DNA of 64,000 nt from Bin87 sp965220055 (GCA_965220055.1 CBDCPE010000004.1:744001-808000), one strand, 5' to 3'; shown: positions 1 to 8,848, counted from the first letter of the stretch. The notes: generated by a model not told the origin, from the sequence alone. Program-made: numbers and translations.

Positions 1-254
1 TTGTGATCGAATGCAAGCGCGAGACAGTTAAGCCTGCCGATGAGAACAACGGCGTTGGGCAGTTGTTCTCATATATGTCGGGATGCCAGAATTGTCGATA
101 CGGGATGCGGGTCGTTTCAGAGTTGCAGGTTTGGGAGCGCACGGTGGCTCCGTCGGGTGGGTATCAAAATGAGCGGTTCCGTCTACTTGTGCGTGATGGA
201 TATGTCAGTCCGCTCAACCCGCCCTTTCCCATTTCTGTCATTCTGTGGGCCTAG
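1..254 (+). pseudogene. Fragment of a restriction-type nuclease domain (HsdR N-terminal-like), cut by the window edge
   Basis: The open frame runs in from the left edge and ends at TAG 252-254. Its first ~50 residues read like the conserved end of a type I restriction HsdR N-terminal nuclease domain: an IECKR stretch (the E-x-K half of a PD-(D/E)xK site), then GQLFSYM, CRYGM and ELQVWER, in the order seen in that family. After about residue 50 the resemblance stops, and no helicase or other downstream domain follows, so the gene looks decayed or truncated at its 3' side. Family assignment rests on motif order only; the start lies outside the window. Confidence 0.45.
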
Positions 255-545
255 CTACTAGTGGAAGGCTGTTCGGTCGTTTCGCGTCGTAAGGCAGGCG
301 GCGGCGTTGGTAGGTGGTTGAGAGAGCCCGCCATCGCGCCCGTTGCCGCCGCGCCGGAGACGGTGCTGGCCGCGTGAGCAGCATTTGCTACGCCGGCCCG
401 GGGCGTGCTACCATCAGGCCAACAACCGGATAACGCCGTCGGCCCGCTGCTGGTACAGCGAGCCGGAGCGGGAACACCTGATCGGGGCATGCGAACCAAG
501 TGCCTTAAGACGAGTTGATTTTATCAGCGGCGTCCGGGGCCGTGC
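255..545. other. Intergenic stretch with no gene recognised
   Basis: About 290 bp of GC-rich sequence. Short open frames exist on both strands, but none has a convincing ribosome binding site or a recognisable protein. It may be decayed remains of the nuclease gene to its left. Confidence 0.4.
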
Positions 546-595
546 AACAGCAAAACGTGCCCGGCCGGAACTCCGGTCGGGCACGTTTTGCTGTT
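546..595. terminator. Perfect 18-bp hairpin with A- and T-rich flanks (terminator-like)
   Basis: AACAGCAAAACGTGCCCG (546-563) is followed 14 nt later by its exact reverse complement (578-595). Part of the loop also pairs, as CCGG against CCGG. The A run on one side and T run on the other fit a bidirectional rho-independent terminator. It lies just upstream of an unknown gene rather than after a recognisable one. Confidence 0.6.
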
Positions 596-600
596 AATCC

Positions 601-644
601 CCGTTGAGCGGGGACTCCCGGAGGGTAACCACCCGATGCCATCA
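601..644. repeat. Imperfect direct repeat, copy A
   Basis: About 43 bp centred on ACTCCCGGA and ending in GATGCCATC matches 2386-2428 at roughly 34 positions by eye, with one 1-nt gap. It covers the ribosome site and start of the unknown gene at 636. Confidence 0.4.
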
Positions 645-1505
645 GTGACCTACTGTTTCGCCGCATTTGGACGGGACCTGTTGCATCCAATGACCGAACC
701 GTTGGCGGAACCTCCCCTTGAATCAACGCAGGAGTTACCAGATTTCGAGGGTCAAACACCCCAAGTGAGTCAAGTATTGGTCTTCGAGAGCGATCCCCTT
801 GTGCTACGCATTACCAGGCAGTCACCACTCGAAGTAGCGGCATTTCGCCCCACTCTCGTGACGAGGGGTTTCGCTATCGCTGGTGTTTCCCATGACGCCT
901 TCAATCCCTTTCAAATCATCCATGACGATGTTCGCTACATCTACGCTTATCCCCGGTCCACAGATGGCGAGGCTAGCGATAGTGAGAAGGAAATCAGACA
1001 AGGGTACGTCAAGCCGGTCAGGTTCGTTGCATATGAGTTGGATGACCAATGGGGGCACCTGTACGCCACCGCGCCCGAAAGTATCCTGAAAGAGATGTTC
1101 AGGCGGTACAGAGGCACGCCTGGTAACGCGGGGGCAAGTTTGATGCGCCGCAAAATCAATTTGCGTCAACTGCGGGCAAGGCTGCGCGAAGAAATGGGAG
1201 TGGAATCGAGCGACCTTACTTTCCTGAATGTGGACGGCGACAGAGCGCTAACGAAAATAGTGGTAGCAGGGCAACAGCTTGACGACAACGAAGAAATAGA
1301 CGACTTCGATACGAGGGCCGAAGAGGTCGGGGTGTTCACGTTCAAGTATCAACACGAGAATGCCATCATCAAAATCACAATTAAGATGAGCGGGGCGGTC
1401 AGGTTTGCCAATGACCCGGAAGGGACATCATCGCTGGACCTGTTGCAGCGGTTAGACGGCTACATCCGGGCCCATTCCGAGTTAGTCCCTGTCAGTGTCC
1501 GGTAG
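636..1505 (+). CDS. Hypothetical protein, unknown family
   Basis: A 289-residue protein that I do not recognise. The start at 636 is chosen because GGAGGG lies at a good distance upstream; an upstream in-frame codon at 588 falls inside the hairpin and is unlikely. The middle has a basic stretch (residues ~165-185, rich in Arg/Lys), then an acidic segment (DDNEEIDDFD) and a beta-rich tail. No signal peptide or membrane segment is seen. Its 3' end overlaps by 24 bp, tail to tail, the 3' end of the minus-strand gene to the right, so the two form a convergent pair. Accessory setting; function unknown. Confidence 0.6.
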   Translation: MPSVTYCFAAFGRDLLHPMTEPLAEPPLESTQELPDFEGQTPQVSQVLVFESDPLVLRITRQSPLEVAAFRPTLVTRGFAIAGVSHDAFNPFQIIHDDVRYIYAYPRSTDGEASDSEKEIRQGYVKPVRFVAYELDDQWGHLYATAPESILKEMFRRYRGTPGNAGASLMRRKINLRQLRARLREEMGVESSDLTFLNVDGDRALTKIVVAGQQLDDNEEIDDFDTRAEEVGVFTFKYQHENAIIKITIKMSGAVRFANDPEGTSSLDLLQRLDGYIRAHSELVPVSVR

Positions 1506-2321
1506 CGCAAGACTGGACAGGTACGTTTTCGCCGAGTTCGTCAACCCATCAACGGTTCTGGTCGAAATGCTGAACCCATCTCCACGAACGACCACGCGCA
1601 CCGGCTCGTCGCCGGAGCGGTCGGTTAGGTTCAATTGGAATGAATCCACTTGGGCAGTCGGTACGTCTCGCAGGTAAAACCGCAACAAAGGATTCTGGCC
1701 CTGTTCCATCGTTATGCGCAACCAGAAATTCCGGCCTTTACGCTTCGCTTCTGCCTCATCGACCAAGCGATTCATAAATGGACCGATTTCACGGTCAAGC
1801 ATCTTTTTTGTGCGAGCCATGTTGCCAGTGTAGCCCCTCATCAGGAAAGACAGCTGCGGTTCGCTACTCTCATCAAAATCGTCTGACCACACGTCGTCAG
1901 CAGTCTCTCGTTGGACATCAAGCCTGATGGAACGGGAGCGGTCGCCTTGAATCAACATACGGTTATCGAACGTTGCGTCTGGTTGGGCCTTTTTGTGCAT
2001 CCTCTTCGCAACTGACAACCCCATGTTCAGTAACTGGGTGTCGTCTGCGGCGGCAATACCGGGCCAGACCACACCGCCTGCCTCGATTACATAGGTGGGA
2101 CCGCCGAAGCGGCGGTGTAGCGTGCGTAGAAGAACTCTAAAGGCGGGAATCTTCCATAACGCCGTCACTGCTGTCCAAGCAACTGACGCCACCGCCGTCA
2201 AGCCAATACGAGATGCAGGGGTGCCATCATTGACGACCCACGCGATACCAATGACCACGCCGGCTATGACTACCATGACCAACAGGAGAGTCGTAGTCTC
2301 CAAAGAAAAAAATGCCTTCAC
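1482..2321 (-). CDS. Hypothetical membrane-anchored protein
   Basis: About 279 residues from the chosen GTG at 2321, which has AGGGGA ~10 nt upstream; an ATG at 2357 is possible but lacks a ribosome site. Two hydrophobic helices lie near the N-terminus (about residues 8-29 and 40-65), followed by a soluble region of ~210 residues with no motif I know. A two-helix anchor with a cytoplasmic domain is the simplest topology. It converges on the unknown gene at 636-1505 and overlaps its end. The pair sits between two copies of a ~43-bp similar sequence, which suggests a shared cargo, but function is unknown. Confidence 0.6.
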   Translation of the reverse strand: MKAFFSLETTTLLLVMVVIAGVVIGIAWVVNDGTPASRIGLTAVASVAWTAVTALWKIPAFRVLLRTLHRRFGGPTYVIEAGGVVWPGIAAADDTQLLNMGLSVAKRMHKKAQPDATFDNRMLIQGDRSRSIRLDVQRETADDVWSDDFDESSEPQLSFLMRGYTGNMARTKKMLDREIGPFMNRLVDEAEAKRKGRNFWLRITMEQGQNPLLRFYLRDVPTAQVDSFQLNLTDRSGDEPVRVVVRGDGFSISTRTVDGLTNSAKTYLSSLALPDTDRD

Positions 2322-2384
2322 GATACTCGTTTCCCCTGCAACATCAGCGCAACGCATTCGGGAAGTATTTTTCGGTCCACCCTC

Positions 2385-2428
2385 GCTGACCGGGAACTCC
2401 CGGATGGCAACGAACCTGATGCCATCCT
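2385..2428. repeat. Imperfect direct repeat, copy B
   Basis: Same orientation as copy A at 601-644, sharing ACTCCCGGA and GATGCCATC. It lies outside the upstream end of the minus-strand unknown gene, so the two copies bracket the convergent pair. Confidence 0.4.
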
Positions 2429-2548
2429 AGCATCGGTTGCTCCGGGGTCAAGCCAGCAGTCAATCGCCGCTCGGTCAACGAGGACCGCATTGGAGGTGAT
2501 GAACTGTGGCTTGCCAGCACCCACTCCTCCAGCCGACGGAGGTGGATT

Positions 2549-2707
2549 ATGCCCAAAGTCAGCGAGTCCGCCCTGCGGGAGACAGAGATTGCCCTGGGGC
2601 AATATCAGGCCGAAATCGGACAGTCGCCACTGGCCAAGTCGTCCCAAATTACCCACTACAACCAAGCGCGGCTGTTCGTCCTCTGGCTATTTATCAACAC
2701 CGCCTAG
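2549..2707 (+). CDS. Small ORF, 52 aa, resembling the start of a tyrosine-recombinase N-terminal domain
   Basis: ATG 2549 is preceded by a strong GGAGGT ribosome site at 2539-2544 and the frame ends at TAG 2705-2707. The C-terminal half contains a THYNQARLFVLWL stretch that recalls the SAM-like DNA-binding domain at the start of phage-type integrases, but no catalytic domain follows. It could be a truncated integrase or an unrelated small protein. The strong ribosome site is the best evidence that it is, or was, translated. Confidence 0.35.
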   Translation: MPKVSESALRETEIALGQYQAEIGQSPLAKSSQITHYNQARLFVLWLFINTA

Positions 2708-3110
2708 CCACCGTCGGGCCGCATCACGCAATTTCAAACGGAACCTTGGCGATACCTACCTGATGCGACCAGCATCCGCTGATCCGTCCGTTTGCGGTGG
2801 TCACTACCCGCAGATATAATTTTCGCGATCCGTGCCCGCCATCACACCTTCCGGGCAGTGAATTCGCCCAACCAAAAGCATGAGACCGGGCTTGAGGCCG
2901 TCCTTCGTGTATCGGTTTTGGACCCATGGCGTGCGGTTCCCCGTTAAACGCGCAGCCGCCAGAGATCAGACACCCCCTACCTATTACCGAAATCCGGCGT
3001 AACTCTGTGGCGGTTGATGGGCAAGCATCAAACCGTGACATAGATGACTTGGTAGCCAATTTATTGGCCAGGCCAAATCGACAATCGAACGTCCCATTGG
3101 AGTGATTTCT
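2708..3110. other. Intergenic region with one promoter-like site
   Basis: No gene seen over ~400 bp. TTGCGG (2792-2797) and TATAAT (2815-2820) are 17 nt apart and could drive the oxidoreductase gene at 3111 through a ~285-nt leader. A minus-strand open frame here runs into that gene and is treated as a shadow. Confidence 0.35.
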
Positions 3111-4136
3111 ATGAAGTTCGGCATTATGGCGATGCCCCAGCATCCATCGACCGATTCCGCAACCCAGCGATTCCATGAAACGGTCGAGTTGACGCGCCTG
3201 GCTCGGGACGCAGGCTTCAGTTCAATAGCCTGCGGCCAACACTTCCTCTCGCCGCCCTACCAGAACCTGCAGAGCATACCTCTGTTGGCCAGATTGGCTG
3301 CCGATTCCGGCGACATGCAGCTGGTGTTGTCCATATTGCTGCTGCCGTTGTATTCCCCTGCGGACGTAGCGGAAACGGTTGCCACCCTGGATGTGATCAG
3401 CGAAGGTCGCGTCGTGCTGGGCGTGGGTTTGGGTTATCGCGATGTCGAATACCAGGCATTCAACGTCGAACGTCGGCATCGGGTCGGGCGGTTCCTGGAG
3501 AGTTTGGAACTAGTTCGCAGACTGTGGACCGAGGACGAAGTTACTTTCCACGGTCGCCACTTCAATCTGGACAACGCGACCTGCGCGATCAGGCCGGTAC
3601 AACAACCGCACCCGCCGATATGGGTGGCCGCCAACTTTGACACCGTGGTCCGACGGGCCGGCGAGCTTGGCCTGCCCTGGTTCGTCAACCCGCATGCCAC
3701 TCTGACCACGCTTGAAAGGCAGACGGCGATCTATAAGGAAGGACTGGCTGCCGGCGGCCAGGAAATGCCGGCCGAAATGCCCATCATCAAGGAAATGCAC
3801 ATAGCGTCCACCCACGAAGAAGCGGTACGCAACGCCCAACCCTATATGGAAGCCAAGTACCGGGCTTACGCGGACTGGGGTCAGGACAAGGCGTTGCCCG
3901 GCGACGAAGATTTCCGGATACCCTTCGATGAATTGGCCCGTGACCGGTTCATTCTGGGAAGCGGTGAAGAAGTCATCCAACAGATCGAAGACCATCACCA
4001 GAGAGTCGGCGCAAATCACTTCATGTTCCGAATCTGGTATCCGGGCATGGATGCACGCATGGCGATGCGGGTGGTGGATCAAATGGGCGACACCGTCATC
4101 CCGTATTTCGAAAACAGGTACGGTTCTGAGAACTGA
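3111..4136 (+). CDS. LLM-class (bacterial luciferase-like) flavin-dependent oxidoreductase
   Basis: A 341-residue protein of the luciferase-like monooxygenase superfamily, a TIM-barrel fold that uses FMN or F420. Typical segments are visible: the N-terminal strand with KFGIMAMP, the ARDAGFSSIACGQHF segment, the RVVLGVGLGYRDVEYQAF segment and the EDEVTFHGRHFNL segment before the second half of the barrel. ATG 3111 is preferred over GTG 3102 because GGAG sits ~9 nt upstream of it. The substrate cannot be read from sequence, and whether it uses FMN or F420 is open. It stands alone upstream of the glmR promoter. Confidence 0.85.
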   Translation: MKFGIMAMPQHPSTDSATQRFHETVELTRLARDAGFSSIACGQHFLSPPYQNLQSIPLLARLAADSGDMQLVLSILLLPLYSPADVAETVATLDVISEGRVVLGVGLGYRDVEYQAFNVERRHRVGRFLESLELVRRLWTEDEVTFHGRHFNLDNATCAIRPVQQPHPPIWVAANFDTVVRRAGELGLPWFVNPHATLTTLERQTAIYKEGLAAGGQEMPAEMPIIKEMHIASTHEEAVRNAQPYMEAKYRAYADWGQDKALPGDEDFRIPFDELARDRFILGSGEEVIQQIEDHHQRVGANHFMFRIWYPGMDARMAMRVVDQMGDTVIPYFENRYGSEN

Positions 4137-4145
4137 ACCCCACGG

Positions 4146-4175
4146 TTGACTGCGCCAACTGACCGTCCATATACT
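4146..4175 (+). promoter_or_regulatory. Sigma70-type promoter for glmR-glmS
   Basis: TTGACT (4146-4151) and TATACT (4170-4175) with an 18-nt spacer, ~30 nt before the first glmR start. It predicts a short leader beginning near 4182. Confidence 0.65.
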
Positions 4176-4206
4176 GCTACGGGCTTATTCCCGACGATAA
4201 GGCTCG

Positions 4207-5331
4207 ATGCCTCTCAAATCCGGCGGGTCCGGCCCTTTTCCGATGACCAATAAAAAAATTGTCGTGGTCGGCGGCGGCACCGGCAATCATACTACTCTGA
4301 CCGGCCTGCGATCCCGTGAATGCGATGTCACGGCTGTAGTTGCTATGACCGATAGCGGCGGCAGCAGCGGCCGTCTCCGCGATGAGATGGGTCATCTGCC
4401 GCCTGGCGATCTCCGACGCTGCTTGATGGCACTGGCCTCGGACACGGCTGAATCCAACCTGATGCGGCGGTTGTTTGACTACCGATTCTCCACCGGAGAC
4501 GGCTTGAACGGCCACAGTTTCGGGAACCTGCTCCTGGCCGCCTTGACCGAGGTCACGGGCGATACTATAACCGCTATTGACGAAGCCGCCCGAATACTCG
4601 GAATTCGAGGCGCGGTCTTGCCGGTCACGCTTACGCGCTCCGCTTTGTGTGCCCGTTTGCTGGATGGTTCCGAACTAATCGGAGAATCGGCCATTGACCT
4701 GAGGAACGATAAACTCGACGTTCCCATTGATTACATCTACCTCGACCCGAAGGCGTACGTGTATCCGCCGGTCTTGGAAGCCATTGCGGACGCGGACGCT
4801 ATTGTACTGGGCCCGGGCGACATTTATACCAGCGTCCTCCCGAATTTGCTGGTTGAGGACGTGGCACAGGCGATCAACGATTCGGACGCGATCAAGGTTC
4901 ATGTCTGCAATCTGATGACGAAGCCCAACGAAAGCGCCGGGTTCCGGACATCCGATTTTTTGGCTTTGCTCATGGAATACCTGGGAACGAGCCAACCCTT
5001 GGACTTCCTGATCGTCAACAACACGCCGGTCCCACCGCGGTTGTTGGAACGCTACGCCGCGGAGGGACAACACCCGGTCTTCGTGGACGAGTCGGCATCT
5101 CTGACTATGGTGGGGCGCATAGTGGATAGACCGTTATTGGCCCCTGGCGTGTTTATTCGGCACAGTCCGACTGCCTTGGGTCAGGCAATCATTGATCTCG
5201 TCAGCTCCCCCGAACGGGTCCGCGGAGAAACTGCCGTGGCCCAGTTGGTTTTCGACTGCGACGACTTTGGCGATACTCTGGTACCCGAAGAAACCATGTC
5301 CGTGGGTAGCGCGAATGCCGACGGCGACTGA
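4207..5331 (+). CDS. glmR: GlmR/YvcK-family UDP-sugar-binding regulator
   Basis: A 374-residue protein of the YvcK/CofD-like superfamily. The nucleotide-sugar-binding loop VVVGGGTGNHTTL (about residues 18-30), the TDSGGSSGRLRDE motif and LPPGDLRRCL follow the YvcK pattern; LGPGDIYTSVLPNLLV comes later. CofD, the F420 enzyme, shares the fold but not this N-terminal pattern. In Firmicutes YvcK/GlmR binds UDP-GlcNAc and stimulates GlmS, so its position 18 nt before glmS fits that role. Start 4207 has only a short AAGG upstream; an internal ATG at 4243 is the alternative and would remove 12 residues. Likely cytoplasmic and transcribed from 4146-4175 with glmS. Confidence 0.85.
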   Translation: MPLKSGGSGPFPMTNKKIVVVGGGTGNHTTLTGLRSRECDVTAVVAMTDSGGSSGRLRDEMGHLPPGDLRRCLMALASDTAESNLMRRLFDYRFSTGDGLNGHSFGNLLLAALTEVTGDTITAIDEAARILGIRGAVLPVTLTRSALCARLLDGSELIGESAIDLRNDKLDVPIDYIYLDPKAYVYPPVLEAIADADAIVLGPGDIYTSVLPNLLVEDVAQAINDSDAIKVHVCNLMTKPNESAGFRTSDFLALLMEYLGTSQPLDFLIVNNTPVPPRLLERYAAEGQHPVFVDESASLTMVGRIVDRPLLAPGVFIRHSPTALGQAIIDLVSSPERVRGETAVAQLVFDCDDFGDTLVPEETMSVGSANADGD

Positions 5332-5349
5332 TTGCCCGAAGCTTTAGAT

Positions 5350-7209
5350 ATGTGCGGCATCTTCGGATATGTCGGCGACCGTCCCGCATGGCCAATCGTC
5401 GTTGAGGGTCTGCGGCGCTTGGAGTACCGGGGATACGACAGCGCTGGGGTCGCGGTATGGGGTCCGGAGTTCGGTCTGCAATTGCGCAAGACCGTTGGCC
5501 GGGTTTTGGGGTTGCTCCACGACGAGGATTGCCTTGCCCCGGCCGGTTCAGCTGGCTTGGGTCACACTAGGTGGGCCACTCACGGGCGCCCATCAGTGGC
5601 GAATGCACATCCTCACACTGATTGCACGGGCCAGATCGCCGTCGCCCATAACGGGATCGTCGAAAACTACGTCGAACTAAAAGTCGATCTGCAGCGAAAG
5701 GGTCACAGTTTCAAGTCCGAGACCGACACCGAGGTTATTTCGCATCTGATTGAAGACGCGATGGACAGCGGCCTGGGTTTGCCGGCGGCGATGCTGCAGA
5801 TGGGTGGAAAGGTACAGGGCCCACAGGCGGTGGTGGCAGGACACCACGGCGAAGACGATTGCTTGTGTGCCCTGAAGCTTGGGAACGCTGGCAGCGTCGC
5901 CGTTGCCCACCATGAGGGACAAGGCATCGTTGCCAGCGATTTGCCTGCGCTATTGCCCATCGTTGGCAGAGGTATGTTGTTGCCGGTCGGTTTTCTGGAT
6001 GACGGGGAGGTCGCAGTGGTGAAGCGGCAGGGAATAGTTTTCCTGGATCGCGATGGGCGACACATCGAGAAACCGATGCGCCATGTCGATTTGGACGACG
6101 TGCTCGTTGAGCGGGGCGGGTTTCGACATTTCATGCTCAAGGAAATCATGGAGCAGCCTCAGGCAGTGACCGCCGCTTTGAGGGACCGAGTGAATTTTGG
6201 GACAGGCTTGGTAACCTTGCCGGACCTTGCCCTCTCCGATGGGGAGCTCGCCGGGTTGCGTCGGGTAGTTCTTATTGGGTGCGGCACAAGCTTGAACGCG
6301 GCTCACATAGGCCGTCATCTGGTGGAACGATTGGCGGGCATTCCCGCTGAGGCGGAATCGGCATCCGAGTTTCGCTATCGTGAACCGTTCCTGGATGCGT
6401 CTACACTCGTGGTAGCGATTGGCCAGTCCGGCGAAACTGCGGACACTGTGGCTGCGATGGAAGCGGTGCGGGAAAGCGGTGCGCGACTGGTAACGATCTG
6501 CAATGCATCAAATAGCCAAGCCGTACGGCTGGCTGATCATACGCTTCTAATGGGGTGTGGGGTCGAGGTCGGCGTCGCCAGTACCAAGACTTTCTTGTCA
6601 TCGCTAACGCTGCTGAATTTGTTGGCTGTGAGACTAGGTGCGGCCCGTGGACACTTAGACTCGGGTAAGTCCCGTGAATTGGTTGACGGATTGGCAAGGC
6701 TACCCGGTAACGTGGCACACCTCCTGGAATCCTCCGATGACGTTGAACGATTGGCGCGGCAATACTATAACCGTAACAACTTTCTCTACTTGGGGCGGGG
6801 TATCAACGCCCCGGTCGCAACCGAAGGCGCGCTCAAGCTTAAGGAAGTCAGTTATATCCACGCTGAAGCCTATGCGGCGGGCGAAATGAAACACGGCCCG
6901 ATCGCCTTGATCGATCATGCGATGCCTACCCTGGCGCTCGCTCCTCGGGACGACTTATACGACAAAATGGCAAACAACATCCACGAAGTGAAAGCCCGAG
7001 ATGGAGATGTCCTGGCAGTTCTCACCCAGGGTGATGAACGACTTTCCGAATTAGTGGATGATTCGATATTTATCCCTGAAACCCCACCTAATCTGACGCC
7101 TTTGCTGGCTACTGTACCGTTACAGCTGTTTGCCTACCACATCGCTGTTCGCCGCGGTTGTGACGTTGATCAACCGCGGAACCTTGCGAAGTCCGTCACC
7201 GTGGAATAG
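5350..7209 (+). CDS. glmS: Glutamine--fructose-6-phosphate aminotransferase (isomerizing)
   Basis: Makes glucosamine-6-phosphate from fructose-6-phosphate and glutamine, the first committed step to UDP-GlcNAc and peptidoglycan. The start must be ATG 5350: it gives MCGIFGYVG, whose Cys becomes the catalytic N-terminal nucleophile, whereas the TTG at 5332 would bury it. The 619-residue length fits the family. The glutaminase domain (~1-240) contains HTRWATHGRP and HNGIVENY. Two SIS isomerase domains follow, with GCGTSLNAA, GQSGETADT, VASTKTF and the EGALKLKEVSYIHAEAYAAGEMKHGP signature; the end is DQPRNLAKSVTVE. No glmS ribozyme fits in the 18-nt gap after glmR. Confidence 0.96.
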   Translation: MCGIFGYVGDRPAWPIVVEGLRRLEYRGYDSAGVAVWGPEFGLQLRKTVGRVLGLLHDEDCLAPAGSAGLGHTRWATHGRPSVANAHPHTDCTGQIAVAHNGIVENYVELKVDLQRKGHSFKSETDTEVISHLIEDAMDSGLGLPAAMLQMGGKVQGPQAVVAGHHGEDDCLCALKLGNAGSVAVAHHEGQGIVASDLPALLPIVGRGMLLPVGFLDDGEVAVVKRQGIVFLDRDGRHIEKPMRHVDLDDVLVERGGFRHFMLKEIMEQPQAVTAALRDRVNFGTGLVTLPDLALSDGELAGLRRVVLIGCGTSLNAAHIGRHLVERLAGIPAEAESASEFRYREPFLDASTLVVAIGQSGETADTVAAMEAVRESGARLVTICNASNSQAVRLADHTLLMGCGVEVGVASTKTFLSSLTLLNLLAVRLGAARGHLDSGKSRELVDGLARLPGNVAHLLESSDDVERLARQYYNRNNFLYLGRGINAPVATEGALKLKEVSYIHAEAYAAGEMKHGPIALIDHAMPTLALAPRDDLYDKMANNIHEVKARDGDVLAVLTQGDERLSELVDDSIFIPETPPNLTPLLATVPLQLFAYHIAVRRGCDVDQPRNLAKSVTVE

Positions 7210-7576
7210 CCGAGCGTCGATGGACGCGAAGCGCACGTTTTTAGGTATCGTGGCGCTTGGTATTGCCGCCGACGGTAACCAGGGTGTCCTCTGCGACTTC
7301 GCTTAGCGGTACGCTCAATGATGTGGTTCGCGGTGATACCCGCCTTTCGATCGGACTAGGCTGGTCAAGAATCTGTGGAGCCGACCAAAAACGGTGCAAA
7401 TCGCGACAGATGTTGCTATACATCTGGGGCGACCAGGATTTACTATGGACAAATGTTCCGCTTTAGTCACGCTGTCTCCGTCTGCACCTGCGCGATAAAC
7501 GCGGGGAGCGGCTACCGTGTCCAGAACTATGTGGCGCGTTCATGTCGATCGCCCATAGTACCGGAGGCTCGTCAAT
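7210..7576. other. Intergenic region with no feature recognised
   Basis: About 370 bp between glmS and the trehalose synthase gene. I looked for tRNA arms, a clear terminator hairpin and a -35/-10 pair and found none that are convincing. The only clear signal is the ribosome site CGGAGG at 7562-7567. Confidence 0.4.
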
Positions 7577-8848
7577 TTGATTGACATCATTGAATATCCG
7601 GAAACGGACGCCCGCCGATACTTGGACCTCAGGTCTCCGGAAGCGGCTGGCCGACTTACGAAACTGGCAGATTGCTTCGCTGGCCTCCGGGTGGTGCATA
7701 TCAACAGCACCGCGAACGGAGGTGGAGTGGCCGAAATTCTCCACTCCCTGGTACCTTTGAGCAACGCTTTGGGCATCAAAACCGAGCGGGCTGTTATCGT
7801 TCCCAAGGATCCCAATTTCTTCGCCGTCACCAAGCGAACTCACAACATGCTGCAGGGAGCTGAAGGTAAACTCTCCGCCGGGGAACTCGACGCCTACTAC
7901 GGCTGTTTGGACGAGGTGGCTTGCGAGATAGAACGGACCGGCATATCCGTTGATGTCTGGTTTTGGCACGATCCTCAGTCGCTGCCGCTGGGACGCTCGA
8001 TCAAACGGTGCGAGCGCACGACGCTAATCTGGACGGTCCATATCGATCTGACCCACCCGAATCTCTGGCTGTTGGACGAGTTGCTGCCCCTGACCGAGGC
8101 CTACGACACGTTGATTTGCTCACTCGGGGAATACTTGCCGACCGCCCTGCCCGTCAACGTGGGAACTCACATTGCTCCGCCAGCAATCGATCCGCTCACT
8201 GATAAAAACGCTGCGCTACCTCCCGAACGGGTCCGGGAGATCGTTGGAGCGCTGGGGATCGACGTGACCAGGCCATTGATCACGCAGGTTTCGCGATTCG
8301 ATGTTTGGAAAGACCCCTGGGGCGTCGTGGACGCGTATCGTTTGGCCCGGAAGTCCCATCCCAGTGTAAAGCTGGCGTTGCTCGGTCTGAGCCAGGCCAA
8401 CGACGATCCGGAAGGAGCCAGCGTACTGGAATCAGTGCACGGCTACGCTGACGGTGACCCTGACATCCACCTGTTCTTTAGCCCGGATGGTCTGCCGGCG
8501 AGTAACGATGAAATCGTCAACGCTTTGCAAACCCATTGCGACGTATTGTTGCAAAAATCCACTAGGGAGGGATTTGGTCTGACCGTCTCCGAGGGCATGT
8601 GGAAAGGCAAACCTGTGATCGGTGGAAACGTCGGCGGGATCCGGCTGCAGATAGAAGATGGGAAATCCGGATTTCTGGTCGATTCTCCTGAGGAGGCGGG
8701 CGAGCGAATAGCTCAACCCCTGGCCGATCCGGATATTTGCGCTGACATCGGCCGCAACGCGAAAGACCGGGTCCGGGACAATTTCCTCCTGCCACGCCTG
8801 CTGTATGATTACATGGAAGCGGCTCATCAAGCCCGAAACCATGCCTAA
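7577..8848 (+). CDS. treT: Trehalose synthase of the TreT type (GT4 glycosyltransferase)
   Basis: A 423-residue GT-B glycosyltransferase. TreT joins an NDP-glucose and glucose to form trehalose in one step. The N-terminal lobe holds VVHINSTANGGGVAEIL; the C-terminal lobe holds QVSRFDVWKDPWGVVDAYR, LLQKSTREGFGLTVSEGMW (the E-x7-E donor site) and GKPVIGGNVGGIRLQI, all close to TreT. The TTG start has CGGAGG nine nt upstream. Trehalose is a common compatible solute and stress protectant. A related GT4 enzyme with another acceptor cannot be excluded, but the KDPWGVVDAYR and GGNVGGI blocks are characteristic. Confidence 0.8.
   Translation: MIDIIEYPETDARRYLDLRSPEAAGRLTKLADCFAGLRVVHINSTANGGGVAEILHSLVPLSNALGIKTERAVIVPKDPNFFAVTKRTHNMLQGAEGKLSAGELDAYYGCLDEVACEIERTGISVDVWFWHDPQSLPLGRSIKRCERTTLIWTVHIDLTHPNLWLLDELLPLTEAYDTLICSLGEYLPTALPVNVGTHIAPPAIDPLTDKNAALPPERVREIVGALGIDVTRPLITQVSRFDVWKDPWGVVDAYRLARKSHPSVKLALLGLSQANDDPEGASVLESVHGYADGDPDIHLFFSPDGLPASNDEIVNALQTHCDVLLQKSTREGFGLTVSEGMWKGKPVIGGNVGGIRLQIEDGKSGFLVDSPEEAGERIAQPLADPDICADIGRNAKDRVRDNFLLPRLLYDYMEAAHQARNHA

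Noticed and set aside
2724..3176. A 150-codon minus-strand open frame upstream of the first oxidoreductase
   Set aside because: It overlaps the start of the oxidoreductase gene, has no ribosome site and reads as random protein.
4207..5331. CofD (F420 synthesis enzyme) as the identity of this gene
   Set aside because: The N-terminal GGGTGNHTTL and TDSGGSSGRLRDE pattern and the glmS neighbour fit YvcK/GlmR instead.
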